64,000 nucleotides of DNA from Dactylorhiza incarnata (taxonomy: Eukaryota; Streptophyta; Magnoliopsida; Asparagales; Orchidaceae). The notes beneath the pieces are model-generated. The model did not search any database and was not told where the DNA came from. It saw only the letters and a list, made by a program, of their open reading frames with translations. The translations under genes and the position numbers were made by a program. Shown here piece by piece: positions 1 through 11,259 of this stretch (position 1 is its first letter; each line of letters starts with the position of its first letter). Location: positions 744,001-808,000 of the forward strand of contig JAWHQI010000061.1 of the NCBI GenBank assembly GCA_033032865.1, read 5' to 3'.

Positions 1-110
1 TGGAGTATGGTTAAGGTGAGGGTACATAAATAAAAATCATGATTCATTGAATATATATAGTAGCAATTATTTATAAGCTTTATGCTTAATTTATTCATGT
101 AGCAAAGATT

Positions 111-1392
111 TCTTGTTTTTGAGACCGACAAGAAGATTATCACGGAACTTCTTAGAGAAAGTTTTAGAAATTGGAAGTCGACTTTTAAAAAACAATATTA
201 CGACCCATTAGGCACTCCAGAAGCACTTATTGCACGAGGTGGTCCGACAGATATGCCAGAGAGCCAATTTGTTGACATTGTGACATATTGGTATTCTCCA
301 AAAGGAAGGGTATTGTATCAATCTCTATTTTTTTGTTCTTCCAATTTTTTGTTTAAATTTTTTACATATTAAACTTGTGAGAATGACTTTTATGATGTGA
401 TAGAGTATAAGTGAAAGAAATAAAGCTTGCCGCCAAAAAAATTTCGGTGCACATACTCTTGGACGGATGAGCCTTGCTAATCGAAAGAAAGACTTGGTAC
501 AACAAACTCCTATATATATAGATGTATTCTTTATTATTTCTTACATAAAGCTAAACGATTTATTTTTTATAAGAAAATTGAATTGGGCAGAGAGCCAACT
601 CGCATTGACTTATTCGTAGATAGTCGCACAAGCAAGAAAAATGGTAAAACCTTGGTGAATGAAGAGGCAATATCAAAAAAAGTAAGTGTTTCATTCTTTA
701 GCTAAATTATTTAACAATTTAAATAATATCTAAAGTTTGTTGAATATTTCATTTATGTATTTTGTGCTAGGTTGCATTGGACAAGACTATAGATGAACAA
801 ATATCGCAACATCCTCCTGACACACCAATAAATGAAATTCATGAAGCTGCTTTTAGGTAAAAAATATTTTATAACGCGTTATTTCAATTTAGAGTATTGT
901 GCAATATACTTTTATTTATTTTTTAGGTCTACATTTGAACCAGAATACTATGGCCGATGTCGTGGTATGGAAATGAGTGTCACTGCAATTCAGATATATC
1001 CAGATTTATCACGCCACTCAAGAACAACTAGCTTAAGGCCTACAAATCCAGAAGAGTTGCGGGAGATTGAACAATTGAAACTACAAATATCAATTATGCA
1101 AAAAATCATAGATCGTCTTGTGGATGCCAGGTCACAGACAGATTTTAGGGAAGATTCATCTGGAACATCAGTGGGACAAGGGATACATCTATCACCAGAA
1201 CAAGTAATAATTTTGTGTTTAAATCTTGTTAGTAATGCTTAATTTAATTACAATAGTTTTATAAATATTTATTATGTATGCAGTTCTTGAGAATGATGGC
1301 TTCTTTTCAAAGATCAAATCAAGATGAGTCTACCCCTAACAACACCCTAACACCACCGCCTACTACAAATCTCAATCCGAATCAAGGTTTGG
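111..1392 (+). pseudogene. Transposase_24-type (En/Spm/CACTA-associated) gene fragment, multi-exon
   Basis: Open exon-like blocks separated by AT-rich introns lie at about 111-308, 404-510, 578-680, 771-855, 928-1203 and 1284-1386. Most are bounded by GT donors or AG acceptors. The translations carry hallmarks of the plant Transposase_24 family: an FRNWKSTFKKQYYDP block, then a TYWYSP segment, REPTRIDLFVDSRTSKKNGK followed by VNEEAISKK, and a late GRCRGMEMSVT block followed by a Leu/Ile-rich helix (about 1070-1120). In that family the matching order is WK.RLKK..FD, W, GR.P...ELF..TH..K.G..V.E.A and GxVRGxG. The gene is cut by the window start, and no transposase catalytic (DDE) region is visible. 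It may belong to the CACTA-type element whose end lies at 40154, which is inference. The exact splice sites are approximate. Confidence 0.6.
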
Positions 1393-2528
1393 CTTCTCTT
1401 TTCTTCTATTTATTTTTGAGATTCAATTGAATTTATAAGCTCCGGTCAAGTAATCAACTATGCTAGTATTGAAATATGTTCAAATTAACACAACAAATAT
1501 ATAAAACAATTAAGCAATAGCCAACAGGTGCAAGTATATGTTCAAAGCAGGTTGTAGACAAAGACTGCCCTCTTAGACAACAAGGAGCTCTGCCCAGATT
1601 TCTCCCCAGATATCTCGACCAAAGATAATTGAGTGAGATCTACCAAAGATAATGTAGTTGAAAATAAACTTAGATAGTTTTAACATAGGAAACCAAAGGC
1701 AGATAATGCACCAATTAGTTGGGTAGATAAAATAGCTTCAAGAATTGTGATGGTAAAATGATAGACCTTAAGTATGGATATAGGCGCTGTTCAAACTAAT
1801 TTATGATGATTAGTTTTTGACACCTTGCAAAAAAGTCAACATGAAGGATTAAAAAAGAGATATCATAAAACTGACCCTTAGTAGTTGAGATAATACTAGT
1901 GCTAATGTTGATGATCTACAATTTCGTTTGAGATGATGGCCTTGCTCATGTAGTTTGAATGGGACGTAATTTGTTTCAAATTTCATTATGTAATGATCCA
2001 AAGCCCTATTTCTGTCCAGGTTGCCTCTCTCCTTTGTATTGTATCTCAATTTCTATTGAACAATAAAGGTCTTACACTGTTACTACATGTTGAGCATTAG
2101 TTGAATGATTTCCAGTAAATGAAATTAAGTATATATATAACAATTACACCTAATCTTCTTGAAGCTGTGGGTATTGCAAGCAATGAATCCCAATTCTACA
2201 GATTAAATTTTTCTTTGGATCAAATTATTTTATTTTATTTCTACTGCTTCTGTTTTGTGCCTGTCAACAACATTACTGTTTATGGTAGTGACCATTTGAT
2301 CTGTCCTGCTGCTCAATTTCCCTGTTTACTGGATCATAATTTGAATTTTTTTGAGCATCCATGCTCATACCTTACATTTCTAGTGTGATCTGTGGTGGTC
2401 CACAGTCATTTTCATGTTTATGTTGCAATAGTTATTGCAATGTATTATTTACTGGGCTAAATTTTATATTGGAAATGATTCTTGTATATTGTGTACCTAA
2501 TCTGTACGTCTTTGTTGGAGTAGTTAAT
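1393..2528. other. AT-rich DNA without a recognisable gene
   Basis: No coding block, structural RNA or repeat that I recognise. The short open frames here (for example about 2119-2388) have no family resemblance. The stretch may be intron or intergenic DNA of the flanking old element. Confidence 0.5.
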
Positions 2529-2816
2529 GGATATCAATGAAAGTCCTGTTTATGTTCTTTTAAATCCATCAACAATGCATGTTAAGAAGGATCTCCCGGT
2601 GACTATCTTTGAAACTGGTAAGTTTTGTTTGTCAAATCATTTCACAGTTTTTTTTTTCAAATGAAAGTTGAATTTTATGTTGGCTTACGAATATTGTTGA
2701 ATTTTAGTGTGGAAGATCCTCACTGATTTTTTTGTTCTCCGATACTTCACAGACAATGGTGTGAGGTATAATTCAGCTAATGGATCTGTCATTTTCACTA
2801 AATATGAAGACTCCAA
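2529..2816 (+). other. Unidentified two-exon coding-like segment
   Basis: An ATG at 2529 opens a 30-codon frame that ends in a strong donor (ACTG/GTAAG, about 2618). A T-rich stretch ending in AG (about 2708) is followed by a second block ending in AAG/GTATTC near 2817. Joined at those sites the frame stays open. The product has the local pattern YNSANGSVIF, which loosely recalls the 'ydsnGnlvF' turn of plant LURP-one-related proteins. I cannot establish that assignment by eye. A possible third exon begins after the AG at about 2916 and would be cut by element A at 2974. It could be a host gene fragment or a gene carried by an older transposon. Confidence 0.25.
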
Positions 2817-2973
2817 GGTATTCAATAATTCATTTGTGAATGATTTTTTTGTAGGATGCATGGTTATGTTATCAGTAAATTTTTGGTGTTTTATTCCATC
2901 GAAATGGTTACACAGGAAATATGATTTCTCGGGCACTACTACATCCTCCCTCACATCACCCTTCTGCCATGAA

Positions 2974-3751
2974 TGTACAACCCGGGTTTCGCCCGGCTCC
3001 TCCCATTAGAACTCGCCAAGCCAGCTTTCCAAGAAGCATAGGCGAGATCGCCACTTATATGTTCTCAGCAGCTATAAGGAGGCGAGACCAGAGTACCAAC
3101 ATCGGTCTCGCCCGAATCCTTGACGGGAATCGTGGCGCGTTCCACAGGTTCTGCGAGACCCGCGAGGTCGCAGAGAGGGCAGGAGTTCTCGCCCGCGAGG
3201 TCGCAGAGAGGGCAGGAGTTCTCGCTTAAAGCGAGCGAGACCCAGAGACTCGAGTAGTTCCGCGGACCCCCCCCCCCCCCCCCCCCCCTTTTAGGGAGGG
3301 TTAGAAGCTAGAATTACCCTCTTGCCCCTGGAGGTCTGCATATAGCCCCTTCAAACAGCGGAGTTTGGCTATTGGCAGACCAAATTGGGGTGCGTATAGT
3401 AAGTTCAAAAGGCGGAGTTCCGCTATTCACAGACCAGTTCAGAAAAAACTATAAATAAGACCCAAAGGGCACCTTTGGAGGGATTCCGGTTGGAAGCTTC
3501 TCTCTCCTCTGGTTATCCTTGCCGAGACTCCCCTGAGCTCTCCAAGGTGCCCGGGCCTCAGCTTTGGCTTAGGAGGGGAAGCAATCTAAAGATCTTCCGG
3601 GTGTGCGGTGGGACCTCCCTGCTGAGTTAAAGGTTCTGTGTTGAGTTCAGGAACCTCTACTTGCTCTCCCCAAGAGACGAGTAAGTGCTAGTCGCCCCTC
3701 AACCTGTTGAGGGACCCGAGCTCCACAAGAGACCAGTTTCTGGTTTCAACA
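2974..3751 (+). repeat. 5' LTR of element A
   Basis: 778 bp, TG...CA. It has a TATA box (TATAAATA) at 3450-3457. Upstream, at about 3040-3250, lies a cluster of GGCGAGA / TCTCGCC motifs. Relative to the 3' LTR it has an extra 33-bp tandem copy of the CGCGAGGTCGCAGAGAGGGC-containing unit (about 3157-3228) and a 22-base C run (15 in the 3' LTR). Confidence 0.93.
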
Positions 3752-3808
3752 TTCTTGGTGCGGTGAGCGTGGAGTGTGACTAGTGCAGGAAAGTCTTTAA
3801 GAGAAAGC
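3752..3808 (+). promoter_or_regulatory. Primer-binding-site region and gag leader of element A
   Basis: The LTR is followed by TTCTTGGTGCGGTGAGCG. This is a divergent form of the TGGCGCCGTCTGTGGG-type site seen directly after the LTR of element C at 27875. The primer tRNA is not assigned. The leader is only 57 bp. Confidence 0.5.
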
Positions 3809-5266
3809 ATGGCGGGCGAGGACGAGCGAGATGCAGGATTCGGAGGCTCGCCACCCACAGGGCCACCAGTGACGATGGATATGCTGGCCGAGCTCAAGAG
3901 GGATATGATTGGGGCCTTTCAGAGCGCCATCGCCTCGGCGCTGGGTGGTTTCGCTACCCCGGCCCCTCAGATGGCTCCCCCATCCGGGGGCTGCGAGAAC
4001 GCCCCAGGCCAGCGAGTAGGCAAGGAAGCAGCGGTCCAGGAGGCAGGCCGAGATCTCGCGGGTCGCGAGCTCTTCCCCAGTCCAGTGGGAGCGAGCGAGA
4101 CCCCGGCCAGAGTGGTCTCGGCTGTAGGAGCCTCGGCAGGAGGCTCTGCAGGAAGAGTAGAGCCAGTTCAGAGGGTGAGTGGGGGAAGCCCCTTTTGTGA
4201 GTTGGTACTCTCGGCACCACTCCCCGAGGGGTTCAGGGAGCCAGCCATGACCTTGTATGTTGGGAACAGCGACCCAGTTCCCCACCTGCAATGGTTCGAA
4301 GATATGGTCTCGATCAGACCCATGTCGGACGCCTTCAAGTGCCGACTCTTCGCCACCACCCTGAAAGAGAAGGCGAGGGACTGGTTCTACCAGTTGCCCT
4401 CGGGTTCGATTTATGCTTTTGAGGATTTGCGTAGGGGGTTTCTGCTGCGTTTCTCCACCTTGAAGAAGAGGAAGAAGGACCCGGAGTCTCTCTTCAATAT
4501 CAAGCAGAAACAAGGAGAGTCCCTAGCCCAGTATCTGGAGCGGTTCAGGGAAGAGGTCCTCCTCATTCAAGAGATACCAGGGCACACACTCCAGCTGGCC
4601 TTTACGGTGGGACTGCGAGAGGGTTTCTTCAAGATGGATCTCAAGAGAAGGGTCCCTCTTTCCTATGAAGAACTAATGGAGCGAGCGGCAGAGGAAGTAG
4701 ACGGGGAGGCAGCTAACCCCGAGTTCACAAAGAGATTGGCACGGCTGAGCGAGCCGGAGAATAGGCATCCCGAAGGAAGGAGAAGGGAGGAAGTCAGGGC
4801 CCCGGAGTTGGGGTGGAGGCAGCAAGGTGGTGGGATGCAGGGCCCGGGAAGGGGGTTCCACCATGGGGGAGGTAACTTCCAGGGAGGACAGGGGAGACCT
4901 CACCAGCTGGGGTGGAGGCAGGGCCCGAGGCCGCCCCCTCCCCCGCCTCATCAAGCGATGGAGATCGGAAGAGGAAGAGCAGGAAGAGGAAGAGGAGCAG
5001 GAGCCGGGGGAGTCGGTCCCAGAAAAAGGAACAGAGGAGTGGGAGGAGAGGGGAGGGTGGCCGCGCTGCCGTATTGTGACTTCCACCAGGAGGAAGGTCA
5101 CGCGACCGCCACTTGCCCGGAGTTCCTAGAGGTGAGGGGAGTAAGAGGACCAGCACCACAACCGCAGCAGCGCCCGGTGAGGATCGAGGAAGTCCTCACC
5201 CCGGAGGATGAAGAAGAAAGATGCGAAGATCGGGTTGACGTGGGAGCCCGGGGGGGATCGGGGTGA
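3809..5266 (+). CDS. gag: gag polyprotein of element A
   Basis: Structural protein that packages element RNA into virus-like particles in the cytoplasm. First ATG is at 3809; the frame is also open upstream but without an ATG. About 485 residues. The retrotransposon gag (capsid) domain covers about residues 145-315, with WFYQLPSGSIYAFEDL and QGESLAQYLERF blocks typical of Tat gag. A long Gly/Arg/Gln-rich basic segment (about 330-415) is probably nucleic-acid binding. It is followed by a variant zinc knuckle at about residue 423, CDFHQEEGHATATC (CX2HX4HX4C), the same spacing as in element C. The frame stops at 5264-5266, just after a G run, and the protease continues in the -1 frame. Confidence 0.88.
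   Translation: MAGEDERDAGFGGSPPTGPPVTMDMLAELKRDMIGAFQSAIASALGGFATPAPQMAPPSGGCENAPGQRVGKEAAVQEAGRDLAGRELFPSPVGASETPARVVSAVGASAGGSAGRVEPVQRVSGGSPFCELVLSAPLPEGFREPAMTLYVGNSDPVPHLQWFEDMVSIRPMSDAFKCRLFATTLKEKARDWFYQLPSGSIYAFEDLRRGFLLRFSTLKKRKKDPESLFNIKQKQGESLAQYLERFREEVLLIQEIPGHTLQLAFTVGLREGFFKMDLKRRVPLSYEELMERAAEEVDGEAANPEFTKRLARLSEPENRHPEGRRREEVRAPELGWRQQGGGMQGPGRGFHHGGGNFQGGQGRPHQLGWRQGPRPPPPPPHQAMEIGRGRAGRGRGAGAGGVGPRKRNRGVGGEGRVAALPYCDFHQEEGHATATCPEFLEVRGVRGPAPQPQQRPVRIEEVLTPEDEEERCEDRVDVGARGGSG
5251..5257 (+). promoter_or_regulatory. Candidate -1 frameshift heptamer G_GGG_GGA at the gag/protease junction
   Basis: The zero-frame codons are GGG (5252-5254) and GGA (5255-5257), preceded by G, which matches the X_XXY_YYZ form. 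A -1 slip here leads directly into the protease frame, seven bases before the gag stop. It could equally be a one-base length change in a homopolymer. I did not verify a downstream pseudoknot. Confidence 0.4.
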
Positions 5267-5654
5267 TCCACGGAGGGGTGGGGATCGAGGCAACCCGGAA
5301 GGCGAGCCTCCATGCTATGTACCGTCGGAGCGTAGCTTCGACATCTCAAGCCCCGCCCCCGGTGGAGAGGATCACCTTCTCCCAGAAGGATATGCCCGGT
5401 CATGAAGACCCGTTCTGCGATGCGCTGGTTATCCAAACCGCCATCGAGAATTTTACCGTCTCACGAATCCTGGTAGACAATGGCAGCTCGGTCAACGTTA
5501 TCTTCAAGAAAGCGTTTGACGAGATGAAGGTAGAGGCCCGAAGGGTGTTGGCCTCGGATGGCCCCCTGTTTGGTTTTTCGGGAGAGAGAAAGGAGGTGGA
5601 GGGAGGAGTAGGACTCCATGTAACTCTCGGGGGGCAATCGCGGAACTGCCGTTT
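5254..5654 (+). pseudogene. pro: Protease, N-terminal part (element A), interrupted by element B
   Basis: Aspartic protease that would cleave the Gag-Pol polyprotein. The -1 frame shows a retropepsin site, RILVDNGSSVNVIF, with catalytic Asp in D-N-G-S-S at about 5475-5490, as is common in Tat elements. The frame is cut by element B at 5655 and resumes at 14771. When B and one copy of its CGTTT duplication are ignored, the two halves are in the same frame, so the insertion itself caused no extra damage. Confidence 0.8.
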
Positions 5655-7726
5655 TGTAACACCCTGCCAGCACGAAAAGTATAACAGCAGGTCCGGCCGG
5701 GACCCCACGCCATACAAACCACACTAGCTAGGAGTTAAAAGGTGATAACCAGAAAAGTAATAACAAAACGAGAGTACAAAAACGTAAGCGGAAGCATTAA
5801 TTAAACCATTCGAATAGACATGTCCACTATCATAGGAACGAGTCCAGAAATAAGAGTTACGGCCTTAGGGCCTTACATCAAATCAATGTACAAAACTCCA
5901 AAAAGCATACATCGGCACGCAGGCCGGCAAGACATGAGAAAACAGGAAAAAGGCTGGCCTTCAAGGGCCAACTCAGCAAAAGGACTATCGCCCGCTATTT
6001 CCCGCTAGGCTCACCTGCACCTGCATAAGAACATTCCACCAAGCGGTGGCAAACAGAGTAACGGTCAGCACAGCTGACCAAATTATAACGACCCCACCCC
6101 TTTCCCGGGGTGGCGGAGCTTCTACCCTGCAAGCAAGCTACACTAGCAAGTGCTAATATAAAGAAGGTGCAACTACACAAGGTGAGGTTTCAAGCACAAT
6201 CAATCTTCTAGGTTGAGCATCAAAAGAAGGGAACCTAGGTATGCACATGATGTTGGTTGGGTTCACCCGAAGGTTCCCCACAACCACCTAAGCAATCGCA
6301 TGAGGCTAATCATAATATCAAATTCACAACACTCCACCCTAAGGGTCACAACCTTAGGTGGGAAACAAGAGCTTTTGGTCAGTCTAGGTATGACACCTTC
6401 CCCGACCTCTCCCATGATCACACGGCTTTCATGAGGAAGGGACCTCTCGCCGATCTGCATGGAAACGGGTTCAGTTTAGCTTTGCCCGTGCTCTAATCGT
6501 CGCGATCTATCGCACGACGCGGGTACGGCTTCACCTCGGCCCGTAAGGGTTTAGCACTTTCAAGTGCTACACTAAATATACGCTACGCACCTAACCCCTT
6601 TACAAGGATCTAGGCTTCACGAATTCTCAACAAGGGAGGTACATACGCTCCGCATCAATATCGTGGTGAAGGTTTGCCTTCATCCAAAACTCAAAGCATG
6701 GGGCTTTCGTAGGGATCTTCACAAGACGCCTACACTTAACTCCCGCAATACTATAGGTGAGTTCACGGAGTCATTCTCCGGCACGCATTCTAGGCCTAAC
6801 CTAAATGCAACGTCGCAAATCAAGCATCACCGATTCGGGCTCACGGCCACGAATAGGCTTCACACAAAATGCCTAAATCCGCACGACTACCGGATTTTCT
6901 ACATGCAATATGCCGGGGACGGACACAATCTACCCGGAGTTCCGAAGAACTTGAGGAAATCCTACACTTCACCCATTTGGTGAAAGAGATGCCTCATGCA
7001 AGCAAAGAAAGAGGAATGAATGGACAAATACAAGTCCAAAGTTCGGGAGGAAGAATCGTTACCCTAGACGTGTTCTTCTTCGCCATGGATCCGAGATTCT
7101 ACGCGGAGGGAAAGAACCGCACCGGGCTGCACTCTCCGGATCCGGAAACGGCTCGCGAAACGGAGCTCCGAAGCTCCGTCAATGGCGAAATCTCCTCTTC
7201 TTCTTCCTTGCCCCCTTCTTCTTCCTCTAGCCTAGGAGAGAGGAACTCTATGAAATAATGAGGGTTTAATCCCTCTCCAAAGCCCTAAGACCCCCAGCAA
7301 CAAATCCCAGCCGTTGGATCGAATTCCAAGAAATTTGATCGGTCGGATCTTCTTCTCCGCTCAAAATCGCGGAACAGAATAAACAGGGCGCACGATCACA
7401 GGCGCACGGTCAGTGGTCGTGCGCGACGAGGGCAATGGTCGTGCGCACTATCCGGGACAGAACTCTGAATTCTTGCGAATAAGCGCACGATCGCTGGCGC
7501 ACGATCACTGGTCGTGCGCGAAGAGGGAAATGGTCGTGCGCACTGTCCGAGACAGAACTCGATTCTCTTCTGAATTAACGCACGATCGCTGGCACACGAT
7601 CACTGGTCGTGCGCGATGAGGCCACTGATCATGCGCTAAGAGCAGACAGGGAAAATTCTAGCCTGCTTCACGTGCCGCACTACCACTCCGCCTACTTCGC
7701 GGAACTACCAGATTTGGGGTGTTACA
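5655..7726 (-). repeat. 3' LTR of element B (left copy)
   Basis: 2072 bp. Near its U3 end (plus coordinates 7385-7640) it holds about 12 copies of GCGCACGATC or its complement, in both orientations. Small open frames in it (for example 6869-7258) recur at the same offsets in the other LTR and are not genes. Confidence 0.94.
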
Positions 7727-7790
7727 ACTCCACCCTCCTTAAAAGAATTTCGTCCCGAAATCCAGGAAACAGTAATAGCATAAATTACAG
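7727..7790 (-). promoter_or_regulatory. Polypurine tract and pol 3' end of element B
   Basis: Read on the minus strand, AAGGAGGGTGGAGT directly precedes the 3' LTR. This is the expected plus-strand priming tract. It follows GGGACGAAATTCTTTTAAGG, which is also seen in related form before the LTR of the chromodomain element at 60745. Confidence 0.75.
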
Positions 7791-10700
7791 TTATACTTTA
7801 CCTGAGGGAAATAGCTCGGGATACTCCGCAAGCATCGTTTGCTCTCTCTCCCAAGAGAGCTCCTCTCGGCCGCAGTTATCCCACCGGACTTTTACCATCC
7901 GAATGGACTTGTTCCGCAGCTGCTTTACTTCGGTATCTTCGATGCGTAAAGGCTTGACTTTCGTCGACAACCCACTATCAACCGGAACTTTGCCGACCGC
8001 AACGATATGAGTAGGCTCTTGCACTGCCTTCCTCAACACTGAAATGTGGAACACGTCGTGCAGACCGCTCAGCTCTGCAGATAGTGCAAGCCGATAAGCC
8101 GCATCACCAACACGCTCCACGATCTCGAACGGTCCTAAGTACCTCGGACTGAGCTTTTTCAAGCGTCGAATCCTTGATACCCCTTTGAACGGTTTGATCT
8201 TCAAGTAAACCCGGTCACCGACGGCAAACTCTAAGTTCCTATGCTTGGCGTTGAAATACTTTGCTTGCCTATCCTGGGCAACCAATAGCCTTTCGCGTAT
8301 AGACCGGATCGTCGAAGTTGCTTCTTCAACATCCTTTCGCTTCAATAGCTTAGTATCGCCCGTTTCCGCCCAAGACAACGGCGTACGACACTTCTTACCA
8401 TAGAGGGCCTCGAAAGGAGCCATCTTTATGCTGGCTTGGTAGCTATTATTGTAGGCGAATTCGATCATATAGAGGTGATCCTCCCACCTCTTTCCAAAGT
8501 CTAGAGCGCACATTCGGAGCATATCCTCCATAGTCCTGTTGGTTCTCTCGGTCTGTCCATCCGTTTGCGGGTGGAAGGCCGTGCTGAACTTCAATTTTGT
8601 GCCCAACAGTTCATGGATAAGCCTCCAATCTTTCGATGTGAAACGCCCGTCACGATCGCTGACGATGCTACGAGGGACACCGTGCAGTCTCACGATACTA
8701 TCCACATAGAGCTTTGCTAGCTTCTCTACGGAATCATCCTTCCGGTTCGGAATGAAGTGTGATACCTTTGTCAAACGGTCCACGATCACCCATATGGCGT
8801 CGTTTCCATGTTGCGATCTCGGCAATCCGTGCACGAAATCCATCGAAATATCATCAAACTTCCATTCCGGAATCGGCAAGGACTTCAGAAACCCACCGGG
8901 ACGTTGACATTCCGCTTTCACCAACGCGCAAGTATGACACTTGGCCACGTAAAGGGCAATGTCTTTCTTCATGCCCGGCCACCAGAACAGTTTCTTCATA
9001 TCCATAAACATTTTAGTGCTCCCCGGGTGGATCGAGTACTTGGTATGATGAGCCTCGTACATCAACTCCGCCCGTAGAGTACCAACGTTTGGGATGCATA
9101 ACCTTTCCTGCTTCCACATAAGGTCGTCTTCGAAGGAGAAATCAGCGTTTAACCCTTCAACGGTTTCCGCTTTGTATCGTTTCAAGCTCTCGTCCAACTC
9201 CAATGCTTGTCGAACTCGGTCGGCAAGGTCGTATTGAACTTCCGTCCAGTTCAAGCATGCTGAAGTAGACGTTCTCCTATCAATGCATATGATCTCCATT
9301 TCTTCTAGCTCACGGATTAGACGCTCATCGTGCATCAAAATCCAATTTGCTTGTGCGGGAGCCCGACGACTCAACGCGTCTGCAACTACGTTTCCTTTAC
9401 CGGGAGTATATTTGATATCAAAGGTGTAGTCCCCAAGGAACTCCATCCACCTCCTTTGGCGCATGTTCAACTCCCTTTGATCTAGTAAGTACTTGAGGCT
9501 CTTATGGTCGGTAAAGATATCGATCTTCACGCCATATAGATAGTGCCTCCAAAGTTTGAGGGCAAAAACCACGGCCGCTAGCTCCAAATCATGGACCGGG
9601 TAATTCCTCTCGTGAACCTTCAGTTGCCGGGAGCCGTAGGCAATTACCTTCCCGAACTGCACTAGGACACAACCCAAACCACTTCCTGAGGCGTCGCTAT
9701 ATATTTCGTAGCCTTCCGTACCTTGTGGCGAGCATAGAATGGGCGCCGTGGTCAGACGGCTCTTTAGCTCTTCAAAAGCTCGTGCGCACTCGGGCGACCA
9801 AACGAACTTATGATCCTTCCTAGTCAGTTTTGTGAGAGGAAGTGCGATCCTCGAGAAGTTTTCCACAAAGCGCCTATAATAGCCGGCAAGTCCTAAGAAA
9901 CTTCGGACTTCCGCTACGTTTTTCAACAAAGGCCACGCTTGGATCGCTTCTATCTTCGACGGATCAACTGCAATTCCTTCGCCACTAACAACATGACCAA
10001 GGAATGCCACTGACGGTAGCCAAAACTCGCACTTGGAGAACTTGGCATATAGCTGACTCCTCCTCAAGGTGCTCAGGACTGCGTGCAGATGCCCTACATG
10101 CTCCTCGTCCGACTGAGAGTATACCAAAATGTCGTCGATGAAGACGATCACAAATTGATCTAAATACTCTCGGAATGTCCTATTCATCAAGTCCATGAAT
10201 ACCGACGGTGCGTTGGATAGACCGAATGGCATTACCGTGAACTCATAGTGCCCAAAGCGGGTACTGAACGCTGTCTTTGGAATGTCACATTCCCTTATTC
10301 GCAGTTGATAGTAGCCGGACCTTAGGTCTAGCTTGGAGTAAACCGTCGACCCCATCAGTTGGTCGAATAGATCATCGATTCTAGGAATCGGATATCGGTT
10401 TTTCTCGGTCAACTTGTTTAGCTCTCTATAATCAATACATAGACGCAAGCTCCCATCCTTCTTTTTCACAAAGAGGACCGGTGCACTCCAAGGCGAAGAA
10501 CTTGGACGTACGTAGCCTTGCTCTAGCAGCTCTTGCAATTGGACCTTCAACTCTGCCAATTCCTTTGGCGCTATTCGGTATGGTGAGCGGGCCACAGGTT
10601 TGGCACCTGGCACCAACTCGATACAGAAATCAATCTCCCGATGAGGCGGAGCCCCAGGGAGTTCGTTAGGAAACACGTCGGCGTATTCTGCTACAACTGG

Positions 10701-11176
10701 GACATCACACAACCTGGGCTTTGGCTCCGAAGCCTCCAACAAGGTGAAGAACAACTCGGCGCCTTTTCTCACCGCCTTAACCACTTGGAGAGCAGACATC
10801 AGCGTCTTGCTCGCTCCTCGCATACCGGCAAATATGGTTTCATCGTCGGTGTTCGTTCCCAGAGTGATCTCCTTTGTATTGCAATCTATGCATGCTCGCT
10901 GCTCCGAGAGCCAGTCCATGCCGAAGATCACATCGAATTCAGCTAACGGTAGTAACGACGCTTCCAAGTCGAAATCTTGACTTCCGATCCGCACCTTCAC
11001 ACGGCTCTTCCTATCCGCACTCATTCGAGATCCATTGGGTAGCACTACTTCCAATCTATCCTCTACAAAGGTAGACGGCACTCCGATTCGCACCACGAAG
11101 TCCTCAGACAGAAAAGAGTGCGATGCACCCGTATCGAATAGAGCTCTCGCCGGATAGTTGAAAATTAGGACGAAAC
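7791..11176 (-). CDS. pol: pol of element B: protease, RT, RNase H, integrase, chromodomain
   Basis: Replication and integration polyprotein. In order on the minus strand: protease with [10 protein letters not shown] (about 11150-11120) and GMDWL; RT with CIDYRELNK (about 10430) and the FIDDIL catalytic site (about 10140); RNase H with a SDASGSGLG start (about 9695) and TDHKSL (about 9505); integrase with the zinc-binding H-H-C-C region (about 9040-8930), core motifs MDFVHG, SDRDGRF and the glutamate in DGQTERTNR (about 8560); GPY-type segment RYLGPFEIV (about 8135); and a C-terminal chromodomain-like tail with [14 protein letters not shown] (about 7850). Stop at 7791-7793. The frame stays open upstream to 11465, but that part is antisense-overlapping gag and intron. 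The protein probably begins through splicing or readthrough from gag rather than at its own ATG. No inactivating change was seen. Confidence 0.92.
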
Positions 11177-11259
11177 CTAATTGTACACAAATAACACATA
11201 TAGTCGTACAACAGTAAGAATCATATACATAGCTGTAAAAGCTAACTTCTAATTCGTAC
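11177..11259 (-). other. Candidate 83-nt spliceosomal intron between gag and pol of element B
   Basis: On the minus strand the donor is ACAG/GTACGA (intron from 11259) and the acceptor is ACAATTAG/GTTTCG (exon resumes at 11176). The interval is T-rich. Removing it joins the gag frame, just before its stop at 11249-11251, in frame to the protease. The local sequence at the join matches the continuous VTG...LFD arrangement usual in this lineage. Without splicing, gag stops in the intron. Confidence 0.6.

Noticed and set aside
5820..7619. Small ORFs in the left LTR of element B
   Set aside because: Identical or near-identical ORFs occur in the right LTR; they follow LTR identity and have no family match.
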